This document shows positions 42,668 to 51,942 of a stretch of 64,000 nt of DNA, in pieces. Position 1 is the stretch's first letter, and the number at the start of each line of letters is the position of its first letter. The position numbers were made by a program, and so were the translations under genes. Origin of the DNA: Gaiellasilicea sp963811885 (lineage in GTDB: Bacteria > Actinomycetota > Thermoleophilia > Gaiellales > Gaiellaceae); the NCBI GenBank assembly GCA_963811885.1, contig CAWETB010000007.1, positions 62,001 through 126,000 of the forward strand, read 5' to 3'. A model generated the notes under the pieces. That model worked only from the letters and a program-made list of their open reading frames with translations, was not told the origin of the DNA and made no database searches.

Positions 42668-45097
42668 TCAGCCGGTGTTGCGGAGCGCCGCGGCGATGCC
42701 GGCGATCGAACGCAGCAACGGCCGGGTGGCGCGCTCGTCACCGGCGCGGTGAGCTCGCAGCAGCTCGACCTGGATCGCGTTCATCGGGTCGACGTACGGG
42801 TTCCGCAGCCGCACGGAGCGCTGGAGCACGGGGTGGCGGTCCAGCAGCGCGTCGGCGTCGACGATCGCGAGCACCGCCTCGACGGTGCGCCGGTGCTCGG
42901 CGGAGAGCTCCTCCCAGATGCGCTCCCGATCGGGGCTCGGAGGCACGAGCTCGAGGTAGCCGGCGGCGATCTCGAAGCTCGACTTCGCGAGCGTCATCTC
43001 GAGGTTCTCGACCAGTGCCCGGAAGAACGGCCACTCCCGGTAGAGGCGGCGCAGCCACTCGAGCCGCTCGCCCTCGACGCCGTACTCCGCGAAGGCGGTG
43101 CCGCAGCCGTACCAGGACGGGAGCAGACAGCGGTTCTGCGTCCACGCGAACACCCACGGGATCGCGCGCAGCGCCTCGAGCTCGCCGTGGCCGGCAGCTT
43201 CGGGCCGCGACGCCGGGCGGGAGCCGATCTCGAGCAGCGCGAGCTCGTCCAGCGGCGTGAAGCTGCGGAAGAAGGGCGGAAAGGCGGGGTCGTCCCAGAC
43301 CAGCCTGCGATAGGCGGCGAGCGAGGACGCGGCGAGCGTCGTCATCGTGTCGCGTGCGCCCTCGTTCGGCGGGGCGAGCCCCGCAGCCTCGGGGAACACG
43401 GTCAGGAGCGTCGCAGCCACGGCCGCCTCGAGGTTCCGCTCGGCGAGCCCGGGCAGGCCGTACTTGAAGGCGATCGTCTCTCCCTGCTCGGTCAGCTGGA
43501 GCCTGCCCGCGACGGCGCCCGGCGGCTGCGCGAGCACGGCGGCGTACGTCGGCCCGCCGCCGCGGCCGGCCGAGCCGCCGCGGCCGTGGAAGATCGTCAG
43601 CTCGACGCCTCGCTCGTCCGCAAGCTCGACGAGCTCCTCCTGCGCGCGGTAGATCTCCCAGTTGGCGGCGAGGTAGCCGCCGTCCTTGGCGGAGTCGGAG
43701 TAGCCGACCATCACCTCGAGCCGAGGCCTCGGGCCGGCGTCGAGCAGCTCACCTGCGAGCCCACGCGCGCCGCGCAGGTCGGCGATCGTCTCGAGCAGGG
43801 GCACGGCGGGGACGTGCAGGCCTGCCTCGCGCGCGAGCAGCTCGGCCTCGAGAACGTCGCCGGCGCTCGCCGTCATCGAGACGATGACGCGGTCGATCGA
43901 CCTCGGCCCGTGGCGTTCGCGCGCCCCGGCAGCCGCCGTGAGCGCATCGAGGACCGGCTTCGCGCGCTCCCGCACCTGCTTCGAGTGCACGCGCAGGTCG
44001 AGCGTCGCCACGTGCAGGCCGAAGACCTCGACGCGGCCCCTCAGGTCGGCCAGGGCGCCGTCGGCGACGCGCGCCGCGCCGTGGTTGCGAAGCGCGGTGT
44101 CGATCCGCTCGAGATCGCTCGCGAGCTCCTCGGCGTCGCCGTACTCGTCCGCGGCCAGCCGGTCCCAGATCTGCACGAGCGCGGCTCGGTACGGCTCGTC
44201 GCTCGCCGGGTCCAGCTCCGGGACCGGCCCCACGAGCTCGGTGGACATGCCCCAGGCGGAGCCGAGCGCGCGCACGTCGCGGCGCAGGAGCTCACGCGCG
44301 AGCGTGCGGGCTCGCTCGAGCGCCTCGACGATCGTCTCGGCGCCGGCGTTCGGGTTGCCGTCCATGTCGCCGCCGATCCAGGTGCCGAGCCGCAGCGGGG
44401 GCGGCGCGCCGGGAACCGCTTCGTCCAGCTCGCGGAGGAGCCGCGGCAGCGCCTGCCACAGGCTGGCCTCGACGAACCAGAGGCCGTTGCGCACCTCGTC
44501 GACGACGCGCGGCCGCCGCGACCGCACCTCGTCCGTCTGCCAGAGGACGGTCACCTCCTCTGCGATCTGCTCCTGGACTCGCCGCCGGGTCGAGTGCGGC
44601 AGCTCGGGGTCGTCGAGGCGGCGCAGCCCCGTCGCCAGCCGCTGGTGCGCCTGGAGGATCGTCCGGCGCGTCGCCTCCGTCGGGTGGGCGGTCAGCACCG
44701 GGCGCACCTCGAGCCGCGCAGCCGCCGCGCGCAGCTCGTCGTCGCCGATCCCGGCCTCTCGGAGCTGCGTCACCGCGGCGGCGAGCGACTCCCGCGGCAC
44801 CCGGCCTTCGTGCTCGTACTGCCGCCGGCGTCGCAGCCGATGGTGCTGCTCCGCGATGTTCGCGAGCTGGAAGAAGAGCGAGAACGCCCGCAACACCGCG
44901 GACTGCCGCGCGAGGTCGAGCCCGCCGATCGTCTGCTCGAGGGCGGCGCGATCACCCGTCTCACGCGCGTCGCGGGCAAGGCGGCGGATCCGCTCCTCGA
45001 GCTCGAGCAGCTCCTCGCCTTCCTGCTCGACGATCACCTGCCCGAGCACGTCGCCGAGCAGGCGGACGTTCGCCCGAAGCTGCGCCTCGGCCGCCAC
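42668..45097 (-). CDS. ppc: Phosphoenolpyruvate carboxylase
   Basis: 809 residues, somewhat short compared with the usual 880-930. Catalytic segments are intact: His in RPVLTAHPTEATRRTI near residue 137, GTWIGGDMDGNPN, the Lys of MVGYSDSAKDGGYLAAN, FHGRGGSAGRGGGP, and the C-terminal end with RNTG. It makes oxaloacetate from PEP and bicarbonate. GTG 45097 follows the SDR stop closely. The carbonic anhydrase at 47044 could supply bicarbonate but is not in the same transcript. Confidence 0.95.
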   Translation of the reverse strand: MAAEAQLRANVRLLGDVLGQVIVEQEGEELLELEERIRRLARDARETGDRAALEQTIGGLDLARQSAVLRAFSLFFQLANIAEQHHRLRRRRQYEHEGRVPRESLAAAVTQLREAGIGDDELRAAAARLEVRPVLTAHPTEATRRTILQAHQRLATGLRRLDDPELPHSTRRRVQEQIAEEVTVLWQTDEVRSRRPRVVDEVRNGLWFVEASLWQALPRLLRELDEAVPGAPPPLRLGTWIGGDMDGNPNAGAETIVEALERARTLARELLRRDVRALGSAWGMSTELVGPVPELDPASDEPYRAALVQIWDRLAADEYGDAEELASDLERIDTALRNHGAARVADGALADLRGRVEVFGLHVATLDLRVHSKQVRERAKPVLDALTAAAGARERHGPRSIDRVIVSMTASAGDVLEAELLAREAGLHVPAVPLLETIADLRGARGLAGELLDAGPRPRLEVMVGYSDSAKDGGYLAANWEIYRAQEELVELADERGVELTIFHGRGGSAGRGGGPTYAAVLAQPPGAVAGRLQLTEQGETIAFKYGLPGLAERNLEAAVAATLLTVFPEAAGLAPPNEGARDTMTTLAASSLAAYRRLVWDDPAFPPFFRSFTPLDELALLEIGSRPASRPEAAGHGELEALRAIPWVFAWTQNRCLLPSWYGCGTAFAEYGVEGERLEWLRRLYREWPFFRALVENLEMTLAKSSFEIAAGYLELVPPSPDRERIWEELSAEHRRTVEAVLAIVDADALLDRHPVLQRSVRLRNPYVDPMNAIQVELLRAHRAGDERATRPLLRSIAGIAAALRNTG

Positions 45098-45099
45098 CG

Positions 45100-45888
45100 T
45101 CAGCGCGCGGTCCAGCCGCCGTCGATCACGAGCGTCTCGCCGGTGATCATGGAGGCGGCGGGGGAGCAGAGGAAGACGACGGCTCCGGCGACGTCGTCAG
45201 GCTCGCCGATGCGGTGCAGCGCGGCGATCCGTTCCTCCACGTCGGCGCGGAACCCGGGATCGGAGAGCGCCGGCTCCGTGCCCGGCGTGCGGATGAACGT
45301 CGGCGCGACCGCATTGACGTTGATCCCGTGCCCGCCCCATTCGACGGCGAGGCAGCGCGTCAGGTGCGAGACGGCCGCCTTCGTCATGCAGTAGACCGAC
45401 TCGCCGGGCAAGGCGACGAGCGCCGCCTGCGAGGAGACGTTGACGATCCGACCGAAGCCACGGTCCTGCATCGGCGCGAAGGCGGCGCGGCAGGCGAAGA
45501 ACGTGCCTTTCAGGTTCACGTCGACGGTCTGCGCGAAGTCGGCTACGGAGACGAGCTCGGCGGGGACGAGACCCGCGCCCCCGCCGGCGTTGTTCACGAG
45601 GACGTCGAGTGAGCCGAGCTCGTCGACCGTGGCCGTGACGGCGGCGTCGATCTCCTCGAGCCGCGTGACGTCCATCTGCAGCGGCAGCGCCCGCCGCCCG
45701 AGCGCGCGGATCTCGTCGGCCAGCCCGTCGTCGCGCGACGCGTCCCGGAGACCGAGTGCGACGTCGGCGCCTGCTTCCGCGAGCGCGAGCGCAATCGCGC
45801 GGCCGAGGCCGCGCGCCGCCCCCGTCACGAGAGCGGTGCGCCCGCCGAGGTCGAACCGTCCGGAGAGCTCGTCCGCCACCGGCGTCAT
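45100..45888 (-). CDS. SDR-family oxidoreductase
   Basis: 262 residues. Cofactor loop ALVTGAARGLGRAIALAL, NNAG at about residue 97, and the catalytic Ser, Tyr and Lys in VNVSSQAAL and YCMTKAAVSHL. The classical ending ITGETLVIDGGWTAR is present. It resembles 3-oxoacyl-ACP reductases and glucose dehydrogenases, but the substrate cannot be deduced. It lies between the ANTAR regulator and ppc, with short gaps, in the same direction. Confidence 0.9.
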   Translation of the reverse strand: MTPVADELSGRFDLGGRTALVTGAARGLGRAIALALAEAGADVALGLRDASRDDGLADEIRALGRRALPLQMDVTRLEEIDAAVTATVDELGSLDVLVNNAGGGAGLVPAELVSVADFAQTVDVNLKGTFFACRAAFAPMQDRGFGRIVNVSSQAALVALPGESVYCMTKAAVSHLTRCLAVEWGGHGINVNAVAPTFIRTPGTEPALSDPGFRADVEERIAALHRIGEPDDVAGAVVFLCSPAASMITGETLVIDGGWTAR

Positions 45889-46456
45889 CTAACCATCGAA
45901 GGCCTGGACGAGCGCCTCGGCGATGAACTTCATCGTCCTGCCCGACGTCTGGCTCGCCGTACGCAGGCGAACGAACGCCTCGGCCTCGGTGAGACCCTCC
46001 TTCTCCATCAGGATCCCCTTCGCGCGCTCGATCGCCTTCCGCGCCTCCAGCGCCTCGGCGAGCGAGTCGGCCTCGTCGCGAAGCGCCTGGAGCTCCGAGA
46101 AGCGTGCCCGCGCGGCATGGATCGCAGGGACGAGGTCCTGCTCGCGGAACGGCTTGACGAGGTAGGCGAAGACGCCCACCTCGATCGCACGCGCCACGAG
46201 GTCCTCCTCGTCGTACGCGGTCAGCATCACGATCGGGATCGGCCGGTCGTGGAGGATCTTGCGTGCCGCGTCGATGCCGTCGAGCCGCGGCATCTTGACA
46301 TCGAGGATGGCGAGGTCGGGGCACTCGCTTCGCGCCAGCTCGACCGCTTCCTGGCCGTCGCGGGCGGCAGCGACGACGTCGAAGCCGGCGCCCTGGAGCA
46401 GGCCCTCGCAGGTCGAGCCTGATCACCGTCTCGTCTTCCGCAACCAGCACGCGCAT
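45889..46456 (-). CDS. ANTAR-domain response regulator, frameshifted
   Basis: From ATG 46456 the receiver begins MRVLVAEDETVIRLDL, then leaves frame near 46415 and continues in the frame ending at 45889. Phosphorylation Asp is expected in the LAILD-VKMPRLDG region, with MLTAYDEEDL and the conserved Lys in AYLVKPFRE. The last 60 residues are an ANTAR RNA-binding domain (AIERAKGILMEKEGLTEAEAFVRLR is its core, residues about 140-164). Such proteins act as antiterminators, and a terminator lies in this gene's own leader. Confidence 0.88.
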
Positions 46457-46480
46457 CTCGGCACCTCCGCTCGTCGGTCC

Positions 46481-46510
46481 AACAAAAAAGCCCCCGCGGG
46501 CCCGAGGGCT
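46481..46510 (-). terminator. Intrinsic terminator in the leader of the ANTAR gene
   Basis: On the minus strand AGCCCTCG-GGCC-CGCGGGGGCT folds into a GC-rich stem and is followed by TTTTTTGTT. It points toward the ANTAR gene and ends 25 nt before its ATG. No gene lies immediately upstream on that strand, so it appears to be a regulatory leader terminator rather than the end of another gene. Confidence 0.7.
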
Positions 46511-46649
46511 GCGGAGGCGACGTTGCCTCGCCGGTCGCGGTCGTTCGCGCCCGGCCTGACGCGATGCTACCTTCAGTGCGGGTGGTCTTCGCTGACGAGC
46601 CACCCGAGAGGCGACGTGGCCTTCCGTGTCATTCGACGAAAGGTGCGTC

Positions 46650-46988
46650 ATGCAAGCTCTGCAGGTGCCCGAGTATCTCGGCGTGCGTCACATCCTGACT
46701 GCGCCACAGCTCGTGCCGAGAACGGCGCCGTACATCCGCGAGCGCGACTTCGACTTCGACGGGCTGTACGAGCAGGCCGCGACGATGTCGGGCGGTGAGA
46801 AGCTCCTCGTCCGGATCGCGGCCGATCTCTGGAACGCCGGCGGCGACGTCAAGCTCTCCGACGTCGTGCGCCGCCTCGACTGGGCGAACTTCGAGCGTGT
46901 CGTCCAGGGCTTCCAGCTCGCCCGCGGTTCGTTCCCGTGGGGCCTCGTCGACGGGCTGGCCGGCGACAAGGAAGAGTTCGCGGCCTAA
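46650..46988 (+). CDS. Small conserved-type soluble protein, unknown function
   Basis: 112 residues from ATG 46650 with GAAAGGTG upstream. Two helical halves: IRERDFDFDGLYEQAATMSGG and EKLLVRIAADLWNAGGDVKLSDVVRRLD, with aromatic residues near the end (FPWGLVDGLAGDKEEFAA). No membrane segment or cysteine. It is transcribed away from the ANTAR gene. No family recognised. Confidence 0.7.
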   Translation: MQALQVPEYLGVRHILTAPQLVPRTAPYIRERDFDFDGLYEQAATMSGGEKLLVRIAADLWNAGGDVKLSDVVRRLDWANFERVVQGFQLARGSFPWGLVDGLAGDKEEFAA

Positions 46989-47043
46989 TGCTGCCTCGCG
47001 GGTGGCGGTGCTCCAGGGGCGCCGCCACCCGCGAGGAATGGGG

Positions 47044-47622
47044 TCATGCTGCTCGGCCGGCCGCGGTCGCGCCGGCGACCTCGTTGAGGCGGCCGGTCGT
47101 GACGTCGTAGAGGTAGCCGTAGATCGGGATCCGGGCCGGGACGAGCGGGTGCGTGCGGATCCGGGTGACGTCGTCGACGACGCTCTGCTCGGCGTCGGGG
47201 ATCGTGAGCCAGTCGATGTTGCGGCCTTCCTCGGAGCCGGGTCCGGCGCCGACATCCCGGAAGCCGTCCGGGCCGAGCTCCGCGGTGTCGAGGCTTTGCG
47301 CGCAGAGCTCGCCCATCAGCGTGCTGTCGAAGAACTCCATCCCGCAGTTGGTGTGGTGGACGACGAACCACTCCTGCGTGCCGAGGAGCTTGTAGGAGAT
47401 CACCAGCGACCTGATCGCGTCGTCGCTGGCGCGGCCGCCGGCGTTGCGGATCACGTGCGCATCGCCCTCGCTCAGGCCCGCGTACTTGGCGGGGTCGAGC
47501 CGGGCATCCATGCAGGTGAGGATCGCGAAGCGGCGCGCCGGCGGCAGGGCAAGCTCGCCCTTGGCGCCGAACGACGACGCGTACTGCTCGTTCGCGGACA
47601 GGACCTCATCGAGAACGGCCAT
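47044..47622 (-). CDS. Beta-class carbonic anhydrase
   Basis: 192 residues. Zinc ligands are visible as Cys in AILTCMDARLDP near residue 37 and His/Cys in FVVHHTNCGMEFF near 89-93, with VIRNAGGRASDDAIRSL between. The organisation is like the compact mycobacterial Rv1284-type enzymes. It interconverts CO2 and bicarbonate in the cytoplasm. ATG 47622 has the AAGGAGAG site. Downstream gene at 46650 is on the other strand. Confidence 0.93.
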   Translation of the reverse strand: MAVLDEVLSANEQYASSFGAKGELALPPARRFAILTCMDARLDPAKYAGLSEGDAHVIRNAGGRASDDAIRSLVISYKLLGTQEWFVVHHTNCGMEFFDSTLMGELCAQSLDTAELGPDGFRDVGAGPGSEEGRNIDWLTIPDAEQSVVDDVTRIRTHPLVPARIPIYGYLYDVTTGRLNEVAGATAAGRAA

Positions 47623-47698
47623 GAGACTCTCCTTGCGTCGGGGTACTTGCCTTAACGTGCCCCCGGCCCGGATCCATTCCCGCGCCGGGATCGGACCG

Positions 47699-48584
47699 CT
47701 ACGTGACGGCGTTCGGCGGCTGTCGTTTGGAGATCAGCACGCTCCGGAGTGCCTCAACCGCAAGCATTCCCATCGCCTCTCTCGTTGCGCGCGTTCCACT
47801 ACCGATGTGCGGCGTGAGGACGACCTGGTCGAGTGAGAGCAGCCCCTCGCTGACGCTCGGCTCGAACTCGAAGACGTCCAGCGCGGCACCTGCGATGACT
47901 CCGCCGGTCAGCGCGTTCACGAGAGCCAGCTCGTCGACGATCGGGCCGCGAGCGGTGTTGACCAACACCGCCGAGTTCTTCATCGCCGCCAGGGCACTCT
48001 CGTCGATCAGGTGGTGAGTCTCCGGGATCAATGGACAGTGAAGGCTGACTACGTCGGCGATCGCCAGCAGCTCCTCCAGCGAGTCGTCTCGGCCCGCGAA
48101 GACTGCGCGCGCTCCGAACGCCTCCGCGAGGCGCGCCGTCTCCTGGCCGATCCGGCCGGGGCCGATGATGCCGATCGTCTTGCCGTCGAGTCCCTCGCCG
48201 AGCATGAACTCGAGGGAGAAGGACCACGGCGACCGGGAGCGGACGAATCGGTCGCCCTCGACGACCCGGCGGAGGAGAGCAAGCGTGGCGGTGATGGCGA
48301 GCTCCGCGGTCGTCTTCGTGAGGACGTCCGGTGTGTTGGCGACCAAAATGCCCCTGCGCCGAGCCGCGTCCAGATCGATGTTGTTGACTCCGACGCCGTA
48401 GTTCGCCACGACCTTCAGCCGTGAGCCGGCTCGCTCGAGGTATGCATCGTCAGACGGCGGTGTTGATGAGCGCCAGCACTCCATCGGCGCCGTGGGGATC
48501 CGAGACAAGTTCGAAGCGCTGTTCGAGCGCGTCGGTCACACGCTTCGGCACCGGGCCTGTGACGTGGACGAGCGGCCTATTCAA
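47699..48584 (-). CDS. D-2-hydroxyacid dehydrogenase (glyoxylate/hydroxypyruvate reductase type), frameshifted
   Basis: The N-terminus (VHVTGPVPKRVTDALEQRF, ending ALINTAV) starts at TTG 48584 or nearby and hits a stop near 48461. Skipping one base there continues as DDAYLERAGSRLKVVANYGVGVNNID. The rest holds the NAD loop TIGIIGPGRIGQETARLAE, Arg in NTARGPIVDE and His in LTPHIGSGT. The corrected length of about 295 fits the family. No clear ribosome site is seen at TTG 48584, so the start is uncertain. Confidence 0.83.
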
Positions 48585-48741
48585 GGTGAGAGGGCGCCGT
48601 GGCGGCCGAGGGGCAATGAAATTTGCGACGTCATTTTGCGCCGACGACGAGCGTAACCGCGGTCGGACGCATCGTCGGGTTCAACCGCCGACGGTGCCAG
48701 AGGTCTCTTCGGACGAATGGCTCGTAAGCGCGGAGCACGCA

Positions 48742-48814
48742 TGGGCCGTGTTGGGATCGAACCAACGACCTTGGGATTAAAAGTCCCCTGCTCTACCAAC
48801 TGAGCTAACGGCCC
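48742..48814 (-). tRNA. tRNA-Lys (anticodon TTT)
   Basis: A 73-nt cloverleaf on the minus strand. The acceptor 5' GGGCCGT pairs with ACGGCCC, with D-arm AGCTCAGTTGGTAGAGC, anticodon loop CTTTTAA, and T-arm GTTGGTTCGATCCCAAC. CCA is not encoded. Confidence 0.96.
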
Positions 48815-48843
48815 TCGTCGTCGAGTGTAGGCACACTTGCGGA

Positions 48844-49490
48844 GTGGACGTTCTCCCCAAGCCGCGTCTGCGGGGTGTGTTCCACCAGTACGCCTTCTAC
48901 GTCGCGCTCGTCGCCGGCGTCGTCCTGGTCGCGGTCTCGGATTCGGGCCGGGAACTGATCGCCACGTGGATCTACGCCGTTGCGCTGGCGGCGATGTTCG
49001 GCGTCAGCGCGCTCTATCACCGGGTCGACTGGAAGTCGACGCGCGTGCGGACCTGGATGCGCCGGCTCGACCACTCGACGATCCTGCTTCTGATCGCGGG
49101 CACCTACACGCCGTTCGCGCTGCTCGCCTTCGACGGTGCGCGTCGCCGACGCGATCCTGATCGTCGTCTGGGTCGGCGCGGCCGCTCGGCCTCGTGCTCA
49201 ACCTCGCCTGGGTGGACGCGCCCAAGTGGCTGACCGCACTCGTCTTCATCGCGCTCGGCTGGGTCGGCATCGTCGCGGTGCCGGAGATGTTCGACCTCGG
49301 CATCGCGCCGGCCGTGCTCGTGTTCGTCGGCGGCGGCCTCTACACACTCGGCGCGCTGTCCTACGCGCTGCGCCGCCCGAATCCCGCGCCCGCGACCTTC
49401 GGCTACCACGAGATCTTCCACGTGCTCGTGATCTGCGCCGCCGCGGCCCACTTCGTCGCGATCGCGGGCTTCGTCGTGCCGCTGGCTTAA
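48844..49490 (+). CDS. TrhA/hemolysin-III family membrane protein, two frameshifts
   Basis: From GTG 48844: GVFHQYAFYVALVAGVVLV, then SALYHRVDWKSTRVRTWMRRLDHSTI (the family's Ser, His and Asp metal-site residues) and GTYTPFALLAF. The frame shifts near 49135 and again near 49182, then continues WVDAPKWLTALVFIALGW to FGYHEIFHVLVICAAAAHF with the His pair. Seven helices are expected. Homologues affect membrane energetics or fluidity; true haemolysin activity is doubtful. The corrected length is about 214. Confidence 0.85.
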
Positions 49491-49513
49491 TCGTGGGGCA
49501 ACGGGCGGATCGC

Positions 49514-49519
49514 TACGGT
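49514..49519 (+). promoter_or_regulatory. -10 element of a leaderless msrB transcript
   Basis: TACGGT at 49514-49519 predicts transcription start at 49526, the first base of the msrB ATG. No ribosome site is present. The -35 region is not recognisable. Confidence 0.45.
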
Positions 49520-49525
49520 ATCCGC

Positions 49526-49921
49526 ATGAACACGAAGACACAGAAGTCCGACGCCGAGTGGCGCGCCGAGCTCTCTCCGGAGCAGTACGAAGTGCTCCGG
49601 CGCAAGGGCACCGAGCGCGCTTTCACCGGCAAGTACAACGACACCAAGGATCCCGGCATCTACCGCTGTGCCGGCTGCGGTGCCGAGCTCTTCCGCTCCC
49701 AGGCGAAGTTCGATTCCGGCTCCGGCTGGCCGAGCTTCGTCGAGCCGGCGAACCTGGAGAGCGTCGTCACCGAGACGGACACGAGCTACGGGATGGTCCG
49801 CACCGAGGTCAACTGCGCCTCGTGCGGCGGCCACCTCGGCCACGTCTTCCCGGACGGCCCCGGCCCGACCGGGCAGCGCTACTGCATCAACTCCTGCGCG
49901 CTCGACCTGGAGAAGTCATGA
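49526..49921 (+). CDS. msrB: Peptide-methionine (R)-S-oxide reductase
   Basis: 131 residues. Zinc CxxC pairs YRCAGCGAELF and NCASCGGHLGHVF, SGSGWPSF, and the catalytic Cys in GQRYCINSCALD. It repairs the R-form of methionine sulfoxide. msrA follows with an ATGA overlap, so the two stereo-specific enzymes are made together. Confidence 0.96.
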   Translation: MNTKTQKSDAEWRAELSPEQYEVLRRKGTERAFTGKYNDTKDPGIYRCAGCGAELFRSQAKFDSGSGWPSFVEPANLESVVTETDTSYGMVRTEVNCASCGGHLGHVFPDGPGPTGQRYCINSCALDLEKS

Positions 49922-50395
49922 ACGCGCAGAGCGAGACCGCCACGTTCGCCGCCGGCTGCTTCTGGGGCGTCGAGGTCGACTTCCGCAACACGCCGGGCGT
50001 CACCGACGTCCAGGTCGGCTACGCGGGCGGTCATGCCGACAGCCCGAGCTACGAGCAGGTCTGCAGCGGCAATACCGGCCACGCCGAGGCGGTGGAGGTC
50101 ACCTTCGATCCGTCCGAGGTCTCGTACGGCGAGCTCGTCGACCGCTTCTGGAGCCTGCACGACCCGACCCAGGTCAACCGCCAGGGCTGGGACGTCGGCA
50201 CCCAGTACCGCTCCGCGATCTTCACCCACTCGCCCGGAGCAGGCCGAGATCGCGGCCGAGTCGAAGGCGCGGGCGCAGGCGCAGTTCGGAAAGCCGATCG
50301 CAACCGAGATCGAGCCTGCGTCGACCTTCTGGCCGGCGGAGGAGTACCACCAGCAGTACCTGGTCAAGAACGGCCGCGCGACCTGCCGGATCTAG
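49918..50395 (+). CDS. msrA: Peptide-methionine (S)-S-oxide reductase, frameshifted
   Basis: ATFAAGCFWGVEVDFRNTPG holds the catalytic Cys near residue 14. GYAGGHADSPSYEQVCSGNTGHAEAVEV and DPTQVNRQGWDVGTQYRSAIF follow. An extra G near 50232 shifts the frame; the remainder EQAEIAAESKARAQAQFGKPIATEI to EEYHQQYLVKNGRATCRI is in another frame and ends at 50395. The corrected protein is about 158 residues. It ends 4 nt into the convergent oxidoreductase gene. Confidence 0.93.
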
Positions 50396-51807
50396 CGGAC
50401 GCCGATCGGCATCCGTAGGAGCCGCGGGATCGCTGCGGCGGCGCGGGCGGCGGCTGAGGGCCGCCGCCCCGCGCCGATCGCATCCTCCGAGGCGAGCGTC
50501 CCCCAGCGGACGACCCTGCCGCCTGCGTAGCGGAGCGGCTCGGGCGGCAGCCGGCGCGCGCGCCGGTCGACGAGCGGAAGCGCCGTCCACTCGTCCCGCG
50601 CGCCGAGCGCGAGCGAAGCGAGGATCTGGCCGCCGAGCCAGCTCGGCCCGACGCCGTTGCCCGAGTAGCCGGCGCCGAAGTGGATCCGCGTGCCGGGGAT
50701 CGTCCCGAAGCGCGGCAGCTTGTCGGCCGAGACGTCGATCGGGCCGCTCCAGCGCGCCTCGATGCGTGCGTCTGCGAGCGCGGGGAGGAGCGACCTGAGC
50801 CCGTCGTGCGCGCGCGACTGCGCAGCCACGTCGTCGAGCACGCCGGGGCCGACGCGGCCACCCGGCTCGAGGCGCCCGGAGCCGCTGCCCATCAGCACGC
50901 GGCCGTCGGGCGTCGGGCGGAAGTAGTGGAGGAACATGCGGCCGTCGGTGACTGCCTCGTTGCCGCTCCAGCCGATCTCGGCGAGCAGGTCGGGCACCGG
51001 CTCCGTCAGCACGACCGCGCTCGCGAACGTCGTCTGCCGTCCTGCGAGCGGCCAGCCGGTCGCCCACGCGTTCAGCGCGAGCACGATCTCGCGCGCATGA
51101 ACGCTCCCGTGCGGCGTCCCGATCCGGCCGGGCTGGACCTCCGTCACCGGCGTCTGCTCGAACAGCTGGACGCCCGCCGCGAGGGCCGCGCGCTTGAGCG
51201 CCAGCGCCAGCCGCGCCGGCTGCACGATCCCGCCGTCGCGGAAGAAGACGCCGCCCCGGAAGCGGGGCGAGTCGAGCCGTTGCCGGACCGCCTCGCGGTC
51301 GAGCGGGACGGCCTCCTCCTCGACGCCCAGCTCACGTGCCGCCCGCACCGACCCCGCCACCACCGCGTCCTCCGCCTCGGTCGCCGCGACCTTCAGCAGC
51401 CCGCCCTCGCGCAGCCAGACGTCCTCGCCTCGCTGCTCGAGGAACTCGCGCACGGCCGGGACGATTCGGCTCGACGCGTGCGCGAGCTGGAGCGCTGCGC
51501 CGTCGCCGAGCACCGCGCGGAGCGTCGCGATCGACGACCAGTAGCCGTGCAGGAACCCGCCGTTGCGGCCGCTCGGCCCGTCTCCGATCTCGCGTGCCTC
51601 GAGCAGGGCGACGCTCAGCGAGGGGTCGCGCTCGCGCAGCGCGAGAGCCGTCCAGAGTCCCGTGTAGCCGCCGCCGACGATCGCCACGTCGACGTCGAGC
51701 GTCCCCGCGAGCGGCGGCGAGACCGCCTCCGGCCGGAACGCGCGCGCCTCCTCGAGCCACCACGACGGCCGCGACGGCAGCGGCGGCTTCAGGCTCCGCG
51801 GTCGCAT
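50392..51807 (-). CDS. FAD-dependent amino-acid/amine oxidoreductase (DAO family)
   Basis: 471 residues. The N-terminal FAD motif is VDVAIVGGGYTGLWTALALRERD near residue 38, followed by GPSGRNGGFLHGYWSS. The C-terminal FAD segment is IHFGAGYSGNGVGPSWLGGQIL near 385. This resembles PuuB/OrdL-type gamma-glutamylputrescine or amine oxidases; the substrate is not clear. A TAGAGT -10 (51820-51815) predicts start one base before ATG 51807, so the mRNA is probably leaderless. Confidence 0.88.
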   Translation of the reverse strand: MRPRSLKPPLPSRPSWWLEEARAFRPEAVSPPLAGTLDVDVAIVGGGYTGLWTALALRERDPSLSVALLEAREIGDGPSGRNGGFLHGYWSSIATLRAVLGDGAALQLAHASSRIVPAVREFLEQRGEDVWLREGGLLKVAATEAEDAVVAGSVRAARELGVEEEAVPLDREAVRQRLDSPRFRGGVFFRDGGIVQPARLALALKRAALAAGVQLFEQTPVTEVQPGRIGTPHGSVHAREIVLALNAWATGWPLAGRQTTFASAVVLTEPVPDLLAEIGWSGNEAVTDGRMFLHYFRPTPDGRVLMGSGSGRLEPGGRVGPGVLDDVAAQSRAHDGLRSLLPALADARIEARWSGPIDVSADKLPRFGTIPGTRIHFGAGYSGNGVGPSWLGGQILASLALGARDEWTALPLVDRRARRLPPEPLRYAGGRVVRWGTLASEDAIGAGRRPSAAARAAAAIPRLLRMPIGVR

Positions 51808-51814
51808 CGACGCG

Positions 51815-51820
51815 ACTCTA
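51815..51820 (-). promoter_or_regulatory. -10 element of a leaderless oxidoreductase transcript
   Basis: Minus-strand TAGAGT (51820-51815) lies 7 nt before ATG 51807. No Shine-Dalgarno sequence is present. Confidence 0.45.
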
Positions 51821-51867
51821 TCCCGGTTCCTTTTCGGTTCCGCGGGAACCCCGACTGCGTGCGCACG

Positions 51868-51942
51868 ATGTTCGCGATCTACTGGCTCATGATCGTCGGC
51901 GGCCTCGCCCTCTGGATCGTCGTCGGGCTGGTGGTCGATTGA
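51868..51942 (+). CDS. Single-helix membrane microprotein
   Basis: 24 residues from ATG 51868 (GTG 51859 is an alternative): one hydrophobic helix, YWLMIVGGLALWIVVGLVV, and an Asp end. Its stop overlaps the TTG start of the DUF6766 gene (TTGA), which suggests that it is a real, translationally coupled partner. Its role is unknown. Confidence 0.55.
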   Translation: MFAIYWLMIVGGLALWIVVGLVVD

